NCBI GenBank assembly: GCA_963725255.1
Contig: CAVRXV010000017.1
Coordinates: 406,364-470,363 of the forward strand
Direction: 5' to 3'
Length of the DNA: 64,000 nt
Origin: JAIEPX01 sp963725255
Lineage (GTDB): Bacteria; Pseudomonadota; Gammaproteobacteria; JAIEPX01
Shown here: piece after piece, positions 28,601 through 37,752 of the stretch
Numbering within the stretch: position 1 is the stretch's first letter
How the letters are laid out: each line of letters starts with the position of its first letter
Translations under genes and position numbers: made by a program
The notes under the pieces: model-generated
What the model saw: the letters and a program-made list of their open reading frames with translations, nothing else
What the model was told of the DNA's origin: nothing
The model's database searches: none

Positions 28601-28658
28601 ATGTTTACCTGTTCCTCGCTGAAAAGCATACCCCAAGACAGCCGCAGAGCCCCAAAAG
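28601..28658 (+). pseudogene. Fragment resembling the 3' end of the RND pump gene
   Basis: TGTTCCTCGCTGAAAAGCAT followed by ACCCCAAGACAGCCGCAGAG parallels TGTTCCTTGCTGAGAAGCAT followed by ACCCCCGAGATAGACGCAGC near 23760-23805. The similarity runs about 45 bases and stops. It is probably a scar of the duplication that created the second ankyrin gene. Confidence 0.5.
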
Positions 28659-28732
28659 GCCTGAGTCGGCCAAAATAAGCAAAATACGAGTTGAACTCTT
28701 CTTAAGACTATCTTAATCTAACACACCTATTA

Positions 28733-28910
28733 TCCTAGATTCTGCAGTTGGAATCTACTACGAGGTCCTGATGCACTGAACCTAAAGACTTTTTGAAGCA
28801 TTTTTTATTTCTCCGTACAGGTGAGTACGCCATCAATAAAAAATGCTTCAAAAAGTCTTTATCTTCAGCACCTTAGGACCTCTCGCTACGATCCCAACTG
28901 CAGAATTTAG
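28733..28910. repeat. 178-bp nested palindrome
   Basis: The outer arms CCTAGATTCTGCAGTTGG (28733-28750) and its near complement (28893-28910) enclose inner arms AAAGACTTTTTGAAGCATTT... (28783-28808 with 28834-28859, 26 of 26 paired), and the stretch between (GAGGTCCT...) is also partly complementary. One outer arm recurs alone at 34541-34562. It lies just upstream of the gene at 28962. Confidence 0.9.
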
Positions 28911-28961
28911 GATTATGGTATATTTACCTTTACACCTTATGTAATATAAAGCAGAGACACC

Positions 28962-30872
28962 ATGCAAAATACCCCACTACGCTACATACTCACCGCCCTT
29001 TTCTCTCTTGGCGCTATTGCATTGCTCGGAATACTCAGCTATTCAGGTATGCTCTATCTTACTGGCAACGTCATCGCAAGCCTCGTGTCAGCAGGACTTG
29101 CCGTACTGATTGAAGGCGAAATTTATAAACGAAATATTTTAAGTGGTGTCAGTAAATTTTTAGAATTTGGCCAATTTGTTGAACGTGATAGTTACGTCAA
29201 TAAGCTCAAAGAATTATCAGATAAGTTTCATGACCCCAAAAGTGCGGACTGCGACAACAGCGGGCGCACCAGCTTACTAAAAGATTATTACAGCCTTCGG
29301 CATTACAAAAAAAAATTAGAACATGCAAAAGTTCGCAGTGAAGAACAAGAAAAAGAGTTAGAACGATGTGAAACACGAATTAGCGAAATAGAAGAATTTT
29401 TCATTCGTTATATGAATGACGGACTTGATCCCAATAATATTATTGAGCAGAGGCTATCTAAAGGGTTAGATCACTATTTAATAAATGATAAAACAGAAAT
29501 TCTTAACACTTTACGATCCAATATTAGTTGGGAACAGATGTGGCTATGGTTAAGCACACCCTTTACTGTCGGTGGTGGAATAATGGCCATGTTGGTGGCA
29601 GTTGCGCAATTACCCGAAGCGTTAGTTGCTCTTAACATTGCGATTACTCCTACTCTTACAATGTTAGCGATTTGGCCACTCGCCTTTCTTGGTGGTATAG
29701 GATTAATGTTAATCACTTACAATACTTTTGTAGAAGTGATTCACAATAAAAAATGGGTGAAACATTGGAAAGTGTTTAACCAGAACATAAAAGAAGCTAG
29801 TACACTGGGAAGCGTATTACATGTGGTCAGCATGGCACTAATTACAGGCTTAGCAATTTTCGCAACGATTGCTACTGCGAGCACCTGGTGGATTGCTGCA
29901 CAAACAGGCGTTACCTTATTCCCTTTGTTATCGACCTTAACGGTTCGATTACAAATGATTTTAATAAGTGTCGGAGCGACACTCTTCGCACTGGGACAAA
30001 TCGTTTTTGAGTACGTCAATAGTTTAGAATCTCATGCGACCATTACCCGTGGCCAATCACGCAAAGGTCTAACAAAGGATCAAGAACAATATCTCAGTAA
30101 ATTATCAACAGTCCGCCAATTTTTCGCTGTCCCCCTACTCCAAGCACTTAACGACTATGACTCCTGGCTCCGAAAACCGTTATGCGAGAGAATAAATCCA
30201 TTCACGTGGATTATAAAAATTATCGAATATCCTTTTCGGCTTGTGATATTTATCGGGCACTTAATTAGTATTGGTGTTACGGGTGATAGGCTAGGAAATA
30301 TCCATCCTGCCGTTACCTCAACTGTTGGAGCATTGCAAGAAGGCATGACCGATCTCCACTACGTCTGGAGTGGAAAATGTGGTCATCATCATTACGATTT
30401 TGCAGGTTTATTTCTTGATGTTTTACTTTCACCACTTAAACTTCTAGCCACTGGGTGGAATTTTATATCGGGTGAAAAAGACTTTTCTGAACAACTCAGA
30501 AAAACCTTCGGTCGAGGTAAAATTAAAGAGATTAAAAAATATGTACCTTCCGCTGAGTTGCAACATTATGAAGTGGATAAAATAATAGCTCAAGAAGAAG
30601 AACGACTTGATAATGTCACTGTTTATGATGAATCAGCAGAAGAAAAACTTCAGTTATGGAGAAATGCTCGAGCTATCTCTCAGAAAGCAACACCCATTTC
30701 GGTTCCTGATAATAAGTCACTGGAAAATAAATCCGTTTTATTTTCACAAGAAGATCTTGCTACTCTTCAAAAACATCGATCAGCATGGCTTGGCTCTTCC
30801 ACGACTAAATCAATGCAAACATTTGATAAAATACAGCAAGAGTTCCCTCACTTCCAATTAGTTAAAGCGTGA
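28962..30872 (+). CDS. Hypothetical multi-pass membrane protein, 636 residues
   Basis: I do not recognise the family. A strong hydrophobic N-terminal stretch (about residues 8-50), a charged coiled-coil-like segment near 105-145 (KLEHAKVRSEEQEKELERCE), then four or more membrane segments at ~200-360 (TPTLTMLAIWPLAFLGGIGL, STWWIAAQTGVTLFPLLSTL) and further hydrophobic patches at ~420-450. A conserved-looking GKCGHHHYDFAGLFLDVLLS follows near 480. The C-terminal ~100 residues are soluble and charged. It may be a membrane effector or envelope protein; nothing shows which. It is convergent with the broken ankyrin copy at 30882. Confidence 0.75.
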   Translation: MQNTPLRYILTALFSLGAIALLGILSYSGMLYLTGNVIASLVSAGLAVLIEGEIYKRNILSGVSKFLEFGQFVERDSYVNKLKELSDKFHDPKSADCDNSGRTSLLKDYYSLRHYKKKLEHAKVRSEEQEKELERCETRISEIEEFFIRYMNDGLDPNNIIEQRLSKGLDHYLINDKTEILNTLRSNISWEQMWLWLSTPFTVGGGIMAMLVAVAQLPEALVALNIAITPTLTMLAIWPLAFLGGIGLMLITYNTFVEVIHNKKWVKHWKVFNQNIKEASTLGSVLHVVSMALITGLAIFATIATASTWWIAAQTGVTLFPLLSTLTVRLQMILISVGATLFALGQIVFEYVNSLESHATITRGQSRKGLTKDQEQYLSKLSTVRQFFAVPLLQALNDYDSWLRKPLCERINPFTWIIKIIEYPFRLVIFIGHLISIGVTGDRLGNIHPAVTSTVGALQEGMTDLHYVWSGKCGHHHYDFAGLFLDVLLSPLKLLATGWNFISGEKDFSEQLRKTFGRGKIKEIKKYVPSAELQHYEVDKIIAQEEERLDNVTVYDESAEEKLQLWRNARAISQKATPISVPDNKSLENKSVLFSQEDLATLQKHRSAWLGSSTTKSMQTFDKIQQEFPHFQLVKA

Positions 30873-30881
30873 TAACCGCTA

Positions 30882-33800
30882 CTATGCCATACTAAAAATT
30901 GCTTTTTGTGGAACAACAATGATATCCGGCGCACTCTGGTCAGGCTGCAATTTTTTCATATATTCTCGTTTTAAATATTCTCTCATGCCATCAATAATTT
31001 CTTTTTTATTTTCGATGGGTTTGAAAAAAGAAAAATGAGCACTCTCAAATCGATCTTCATTAATTTCATTGAGCAAAATACAATAAAAAATACTGTTACG
31101 GAATAACTCTGGGCACTTATCAGATTGATATACTGAGTAAAGCATGGATAGCCCATTATTCTCTAGAAGAATCTCAATAATTTGCTTAAAGATTTTATAG
31201 TCTGTTTCATATATACCACATTCTGGATGCTCACCATAAACAGGATCGATAAACTCCAAAATCAGTGAAATAGCTTTTACGGGGTTATGATCATCTTTAT
31301 CAAAAAGTTTGTGTTCGTGCAAATAATAGACTAATCGATAAATTGCGAGATCTGGATTTTCCAAATAAAGAGCTTGGATAAACAACCTGGAAATACTCTG
31401 AAGGCAATTTTGAGCATCAACAGCAGACATATGCTCAATGAATTTTTCGAGCAGTAGAGCAGCTTCAGCGTTATGAGTCGCGCGGGCTAAATCAAGCGCT
31501 AACAAACAACGAGAATAAAATGCAGGAAGAGTGTTCGCCTTGAGATTCAAAGCTGATTAACTTTGGAAGAAGGTCATTTAAACCGTGCTCTACAGCATAA
31601 TATAAAGTCGACTTTAATCCATCTTGAAACTCTCTACAAAAAGGCTTTGCACCTGCATCTAATAATTTTAATGCCACACTAACCTCTTTATTACGAACGG
31701 CTTCTAATAGAGCATACCCATACTCAGCGCTATCTTTTTCATCGGTAGGAAATTGAGTAAATAGGTCACTGTCTCCCAATCGTTAACCTGAGCTGAAGTT
31801 ACTATCGCTCCATTGCCCCCCCACTTAAGTGATAAATCGATTCCATGATGAAGCAGGAAATTCACTTCTTTTGAGGCACCTTGATAGGTAGCTTGATACA
31901 ATAACTGCGAGAGTAATACCTTATCAATATCAGGATATTCTATGACACAACTTCTTATGAGCTCCCAGTTTTTTTTATCCGCAGCACCTAATAATACTTT
32001 TTCAAAACCTATAAAGTTAAGCTGACATGGAGTACCATTAGCTTTCAAATAATCAATGAAATTATCAGTTCTATATTTAATTTTTCTGACATCAACTTTG
32101 GTTCTTTCAATCAACATTTGAGCCATCGCAAACTTTTCTATTAAAATCAGATCACAGATAGTTGCCTCCAATTCCTCTACCGTCATAATTCGTAGAAATT
32201 CATTAACGTATTTCTCATAATCGTTTTTTTGAAGATCGGTACTACTCATTGAGCGATTTGTTGTTAAGCTCTCTAGCGATAAAAGTCCGTATTTTATTAT
32301 ACGATACTTCAAAAAAGCCTTTCCATCGACCAGAGATTCTATAAATAATGAGTCCATATCAAAATGGCTTATGCAAGCAGTCTCTGTCAATACAAAAGAG
32401 CCTTGCTCCTCTAACCACTGCATTGCTTTCTCATCAGATCTAAACTTGGCATAATCATGTGATAGACGAATGAGCGTTTCGACCACTTCAGGTTCTGTTT
32501 TGTTTTCACGTAAGCCGGTGAAAATCTTTTGCAAGCGTTCAGTATTATCAGGACACTCCATCACCAGCAGTATTGATGAGCCTATAACCTGATTGAAGTC
32601 GGCTTCAAAATTGCGTCTAACCAAATTTAGCAGCTCCAATACAAGGTCATCCGCTTCTTTGTGTTTAACACATTCTTTGAGTCCAAAACAATAATCTTGC
32701 AAATCGAGACGGTGCCGAAAGCGGAGAAAAGTCGAAACCAAACTCCACTGACCCTCTTTAATGAGCTCTTTAAATGCGTCTTTCCCGTTCAGAGATTGCG
32801 CAGCACCCATTTCTAACAAACAGAGCGCTTCACTATAATGCTTTGTTTTGTAGGCATCTAACAATAAAGATCCTAAACAATCGATATCAATACCAGGATA
32901 TTCCTTCAGACATAGCTTAATAATTACCCAGCAGCCATAAGATGAGGCCTCAAGTAACATTTTATTCAATCCCATGAAATTCATGTGACGTGGATTTCCG
33001 CGATATAATATCCATCCTCGTAAGGAAATAGAATCAAACTTCAAAGCGAATATGTCGGTGTTTGTGTCTTTAATAACGGTTTCAGCAATTCCGAAGGCTT
33101 CTATTTTAATCAGTTCAGAAATAACGTCATCATTTTGTTTAATTCGACCCTTTTTTATTAATGTTGTGAACACTTGCTGAGTAACTTCGGCAGTTTTAGT
33201 ATTTCTTGATTCCAATAGACGCAATAACAATCTTCCACGATTCGATCTTAAAAGTTGCTCTGCCAAAGAAAAACCATGCACAACTTCATCGAGTAAATGT
33301 TTACTCGTAATTTCTTCAAGACCCAATAAAAATTCATAGTCACCATTTTCGTATTTTTTATTTTTTAGAGCTGGCGTGTTTAAGATACAAAGTGCTAGAT
33401 CTTGATCTTTTCTCTGCATCGCTTCAGAATATATCCTCATCCTATGTTTGAAAACACCTAAACCTTTGTGGCCATTTTTGTTCTCTATTCTTTCAGGCAA
33501 ATAAAATAGTATAGGCATCCTAAAATTAGGATTTATTTTAATATTATGTCTAGAGGCATAGTCTTTAAGTTCCTTTAAAAGCTCTTGTGCAAAATGATAG
33601 GCCAGTAATCGAGCTTCCAGTGTATCAGAACAAATGCTCACAACAGATCTATATGGATTAAAACGCAACCTGGCCAAGAATTCATTGGTTCTATATTCTT
33701 TTTCTCTTGCAATAAGATTGGCGCGTTTAAATGCATCGAATTCTTCATGAGAATATAAAATTTTCTCGCCTTTACTCTCTCTGTGAAAATGGCTCTCTTT

Positions 33801-34454
33801 TGCAGATTGCACACTTTCATGCTCAAATACCCGACCAACAGTCCCAGAATCTCTGATCAGGCCTCTATGAATCAACACATCGTTTATATGAGTTAATAAA
33901 CCATATAAACGGATTTCCCTCGCTTGAGAAAACCCAAAAGCGCGACTTTGCGTTTCTTTATCAATAAACGTACACGATTGAATCTGTGAATACACAGCTT
34001 TTTTTGAAGGATCATGTTTAGGTTTTCTACTAGCCCTCTCAAGAACTTCACCTTCGGGAGTAATGACATACGGTTTTCGTTCTAATGGTCGTAAATTTTG
34101 ACGTCTTATGCCATGCTCTCCTGGAAATAGTCCTTTAATAAAAGCATGACTATAATCAAACTCATCTGCACGCAGTGTCTTTATAAAATAATGATCAGCA
34201 ATGAGCTCTGATAATAGACCTTCTCTTGATTGAATAATAAATAATCTGTAAAAATGATATTGATCAGTCGTCACAATCACTGAATTATTTTCGACCTGTG
34301 GGTAATGATCATCGAGTATAGGGAAAAAAGATTCTAAAAATTGAAGCATGCTCTGCGCTTTTTCTTTTTCAACGAAATCAAACTGAACGATCCCCTCAGA
34401 CTCTAACACTGATAGTGTATACTGTGAATGTTCATTTTTAGATTCTTGATTCAT
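30882..34454 (-). pseudogene. Ankyrin-type paralogue 2, broken by two indels and an internal deletion
   Basis: Closely matches the intact paralogue at 23819-28285 from MNQESKNEHSQY (ATG at 34454) to DWETVT. There a 1-base loss near 31764 shifts the frame, and the open frame ends at 31704. A 1-base gain near 31530 restores the original frame, which runs on to 30882. Near residue NEINEDRFES about 290 codons present in the intact copy are missing, joining directly to the C-terminal SFFKPIENKKEIID. The first ~915 residues could still be made as a truncated protein. A TTCACCACATG repeat sits 4 bp upstream of the ATG. Confidence 0.85.
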
Positions 34455-34457
34455 AAC

Positions 34458-34492
34458 TTCACCACATGATTCCGCCATTCTAGCCAAGGTGC
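34458..34492 (+). repeat. TTCACCACATG...CCATTCTAGCC repeat, short copy
   Basis: TTCACCACATG, a 5-7 base joint, then GCCATTCTAGCCAAGGTG; the same ends as at 4517-4675. It lies directly before the start of ankyrin paralogue 2 and may have displaced its ribosome-binding region. Confidence 0.6.
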
Positions 34493-34540
34493 TGAATGGT
34501 ACCTTGATTCAAAGCTTCACCTACAGGAGTTCTCGCTAAT

Positions 34541-34562
34541 CCTAGATTCTGCAGTTGGAATC
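34541..34562 (+). repeat. Solo arm of the 28733 palindrome
   Basis: CCTAGATTCTGCAGTTGGAA + TC is identical to the outer left arm at 28733-28754. Short CTCGCT/AGCGAG complements flank it. Downstream, 34628-34652 (TTTCCACTCCTTATCGTCAA...) also matches 28325-28350, marking a duplicated spacer. Confidence 0.6.
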
Positions 34563-34679
34563 AGAGCGAGGAATAAAAGAATGATTACACAAGATCGGGG
34601 TTAGATTGAGGAGTGAAAACGTCTGAGTTTCCACTCCTTATCGTCAATATAAAAACAGAGCAACAGTTATCTTAGGTCA

Positions 34680-35471
34680 TCACATTAGAACACATTCTTG
34701 CTGATCAACAGCATCTTCAGCAACAACTGCTGGTTTAGATGCTTTTCTGTGATCCTTCTTCGTTCTTGACCCTGGTGCTTCGAGTAACGGTTCTGCTTCC
34801 GCAGCCCTTCTATTTGACGCGTCTACTGACTTAACTGCATCAGCCTCCCCTTTATCTTTTTCTTGTGACAGAACTTGAACTCCCTGAGAAGGAGGAATAG
34901 CAACTCTCACATCAGGAGGTCCTTGCGGATCAAAATGCTCACCATCTGATCTATCAGACTCACTGCCTGAATCTTTCTCTCTAACATCACTTAGTAATGC
35001 ATACAAATCCTCGACTTCATCTTCTTGTTCTTGATGCGTTACTTTAGTTAAGGGAGTGCTTGAACTACTACTTCCCATATGAGGGCGTTGTTGTTGCTGA
35101 GGTGCCACTCGTGATTGGGTCCTACCTCTATGCGGAGGTTGTTGGCCATTAGCTTCGGCCAATGCATTTTCTAAGCCCATCCGGCTCATTGTAGGGTTGG
35201 CATTATTACCGAACACTTCAAAATATTTTGCTTTAAAAATTGTTATGCGAAACAATTTCAACTGAGCAAACATAGGATAAAACTGTGGTTTTATATTAGA
35301 GACCCATACTCGATTATCCGTTCCATTCTGCCTTGCAATTTTCAATGTTCGATTTAAAAATGAAGATGCCTTTCTAGCATGATCTTCAGTTTGATAAAGA
35401 AATTGTACGAACTGTTTACCACTAGCATCACCTTCGCCCATACAAACAAAACGTGGAGCATGATGACCCAT
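34680..35471 (-). CDS. C-terminal ORF ending in a CaaX prenylation motif (CVLM)
   Basis: 263 residues. The N-terminal ~95 residues (FVQFLYQTEDHARKASSFLN, VSNIKPQFYPMFAQL) faintly resemble the first ~100 residues of the ankyrin-family domain. The rest is disordered, rich in Gln, Ser, Pro and acidic residues. It ends VDQQECVLM, a canonical CaaX box with Met last, the form recognised by eukaryotic farnesyltransferase. The ORF overlaps the end of the ORF at 35354-35770 in another frame; a stop lies two codons before its ATG. Either a frameshift split one gene, or the second ORF reinitiates. Host prenylation and translocation are inferences. Confidence 0.65.
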   Translation of the reverse strand: MGHHAPRFVCMGEGDASGKQFVQFLYQTEDHARKASSFLNRTLKIARQNGTDNRVWVSNIKPQFYPMFAQLKLFRITIFKAKYFEVFGNNANPTMSRMGLENALAEANGQQPPHRGRTQSRVAPQQQQRPHMGSSSSSTPLTKVTHQEQEDEVEDLYALLSDVREKDSGSESDRSDGEHFDPQGPPDVRVAIPPSQGVQVLSQEKDKGEADAVKSVDASNRRAAEAEPLLEAPGSRTKKDHRKASKPAVVAEDAVDQQECVLM

Positions 35472-35770
35472 TTTGCTTTAACACTTTCAGGAATATCAAA
35501 TTGATTTGCAACTACTTCTACCATTGCAGCAGGCTGCGTTTCAGAACCTTTATTAACAGCGGCAGGAGCTGCACTTTTGCTCGGGCTTGAAGCTTGGAGT
35601 GCTACTGGTGTTGGTGCTGGTGGTGCTGCTGCGCTCCCCTCTTCTTCCATTTCTATTTCGGCGCCGAGTCCGTCTGTATAGACTTCATCAGTATGTCCCT
35701 GTAGAAGTCCTACTTTTGCACCTGGGGCGTTGGTACGCTTTTTAGCTGTAGTTTCTCTGATCTTTTTCAT
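35354..35770 (-). CDS. N-terminal ORF of the split CaaX gene
   Basis: 138 residues from ATG at 35770 (MKKIRETTAKKRTNAPGAKV). It is low-complexity, rich in Ala, Pro and Glu (EMEEEGSAAAPPAPTPVALQ), to about residue 108 (FDIPESVKAK). After that the frame yields an unlikely hydrophobic tail while the overlapping frame (34680-35471) continues with normal composition, so a 1-base frameshift near 35471 is likely. It has the strong promoter at 35808-35836. It is probably the disordered N-terminus of one ~370-residue protein. Confidence 0.6.
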   Translation of the reverse strand: MKKIRETTAKKRTNAPGAKVGLLQGHTDEVYTDGLGAEIEMEEEGSAAAPPAPTPVALQASSPSKSAAPAAVNKGSETQPAAMVEVVANQFDIPESVKAKWVIMLHVLFVWAKVMLVVNSSYNFFIKLKIMLERHLHF

Positions 35771-35807
35771 AATCAATACTCATCTCGTTGTTGTGACTGG
35801 TACTCGT

Positions 35808-35836
35808 TTTATACCATAATTAAGCAGAAGACTCAA
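35808..35836 (-). promoter_or_regulatory. Predicted promoter of the CaaX gene
   Basis: TTGAGT (35836-35831), 17-base spacer, TATAAA (35813-35808) on the minus strand, 38 bp before the ATG. A near-identical copy is at 28508-28536, and the ATGGTATAAA part recurs at 41405-41415. Confidence 0.65.
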
Positions 35837-35952
35837 GTGGTTTCTATGAAAATACGATTCAAAGCCACAGCTATGATGATTAAACGTACCGACCATGGCT
35901 ATATATTAATTAATATAGCATGATTTAAATGATAGAAATATGAATAAGATGC

Positions 35953-37720
35953 TTACTTATGTCCAATACCAAAACCTGCCTCATCAACTACACCATCAGC
36001 AGAATCCACTGGTGTGGAAGTCTCAGATGCCTCAGTAGCAGATGTTCGCTCTGCCCCCCTCTTCAATAAGAAATCTGCCTCCGCATGTTTCTCTTGCTGA
36101 CGTGCAGCAAACAACAATTCGCCTAGCATCGATTGACGTATTGATGGAAACTCTTTTATACACAATTTTATTGCCACCCACTTTTTTTGCTCAATGGCTT
36201 TTCGCAGCATCTTTTCAAGTCCCATAAACTGTATTTGCCTTGGGTTGCCTTTCGATAATAAATAATCTTCTAACGATCTAAGAATGTAGGCATCTTGTTT
36301 TTCATCATATTCTCGAAATGTTAATTTTTCTTTATCTGATTGTGTGGCGTCAATAATTTTTTCCGCCAGCACAAATTCTTCAATAATAATCAAATCACCA
36401 ATGATGAAGTCATCTTTTTTAATAACGTCTCTTCTAAGCAGTTGAGTAAATAGTTCTTCACATAATGTATTATCAGCAGGGTCATGTACCGACCGTAACA
36501 AACGAAACAACATTCTGGCGTAACCATTCGTCAGCATCTCGAGAGCCAGAAGATTTCCTTTGCGAGTCCTACCCAGGAAATTATCAGCCGATATTGTTTG
36601 TTAATCCAAGTAAAAATTCATAATCTTTAGCAGTAATTTTTTGATGACGAGAATCGATACTTTTATCGATTTTACTGCACTGAGCACAATCACTTAATCT
36701 CATTTTTGGAGTATAAAAGGATAATTTGGGTCTCCAGCCGAAAAAATTGACTGGAAGATAAAAAATAATGGGAATTTTAAAATTGGGATTTACTTTCAAA
36801 TGATTTCTTTGAGCGTACTCTCTAAATTCTTGAAGGAGTTCTTGCGCAAAATGATAAGCCAATAATCGTGATTCTAATGTATCGGAGCAAATCACAACGA
36901 TCGTTCGATAAGGATTAAAGCGTAATCGCGCTAATATCTCATTAGTGCCACCTTCTTTATTTCTCAGCTGAGAATTTTGCTCAACGAAAAGGCCAAATTT
37001 TCCACGAGGATAAAATACTTTAGGACTCGCAACTGCCTCTTCACGATTATTAAAATCAAAAGGCCTGGCTACAGTTCCATAATCTCTTACCAATAAACGA
37101 CTGAATAACGCATCATTTTTGTGAGTTAATATGCCGTACAACTTGCCTTCTCTCACTTTGGAAAATCCAAAGGCATCAACTAACAGTTGAGCGTCTATAT
37201 ACGTACACGATTGAATCTGAGAATAATCCATTTTTTCTTCCACTGTGTGGCTGGGTTTTTTCTCCAATCTTGTCGTGATCTCACCTTGTGGAGACAGTGT
37301 ATAATCAGTGCGTTCTTTTGGGCGTAAAATATGATATCGCTTTCCATTGCTTCCTGGAATGAGTCCAGACTTGCACGAGAGGCTAAAGTCAAAACGATCC
37401 GCCCTTAATGTCTTCAATAAATACTGATCACTTAAAAACGTGGAATGAAGCTCTCCTTTTTCTTGCATCCACGAGATCTGGAAACAATAAAATTGATCGT
37501 TTGACAATATTACGGCATTACGCTCTCGTTTCGGATATTCAGCACCGATAATTGGCAAGGTCTTTTCTAAGTGTTGAAAAAAATTATTTGCTGATTGAGG
37601 GGTAGGAAATACAATTCTGATGAAATAGGTTTCGTTAGTTTGCTGAGTACGAAAATTAAGAAATTTATCCCACGAAGTAAATTCTCTGGCATCTATTTTT
37701 TCTGACGATTTTTTTTGCAT
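35953..37720 (-). pseudogene. Ankyrin-type paralogue 3, frameshifted and short
   Basis: The N-terminal ORF 36584-37720 (ATG at 37720, MQKKSSEKIDAREF) carries the family domain: CTYIDAQLLVDAFGFSKVRE, LYGILTHKNDALFSRLLVRD, LARLRFNPYRTIVVICSDTL. It stops at YEFLLGLTNNIG. The next frame resumes at once with DNFLGRTRKGNLLALEML and runs to 35953, so a 1-base indel near 36595 broke it. Together ~580 residues, much shorter than paralogue 1 and ending GFGIGHK, with only one or two repeat-like units after the domain. Sequence is much more diverged than paralogue 2. Confidence 0.75.
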
Positions 37721-37752
37721 CACTTACTTTATCTCATTCTAGAGGGTTCAAT

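Noticed and set aside
35354..35471. Programmed -1 frameshift joining the two CaaX-gene ORFs
   Set aside because: The overlap sequence GCAAAATGGG is not a canonical X-XXY-YYZ slippery heptamer and no clear downstream stimulator was seen; a plain indel or reinitiation is simpler.
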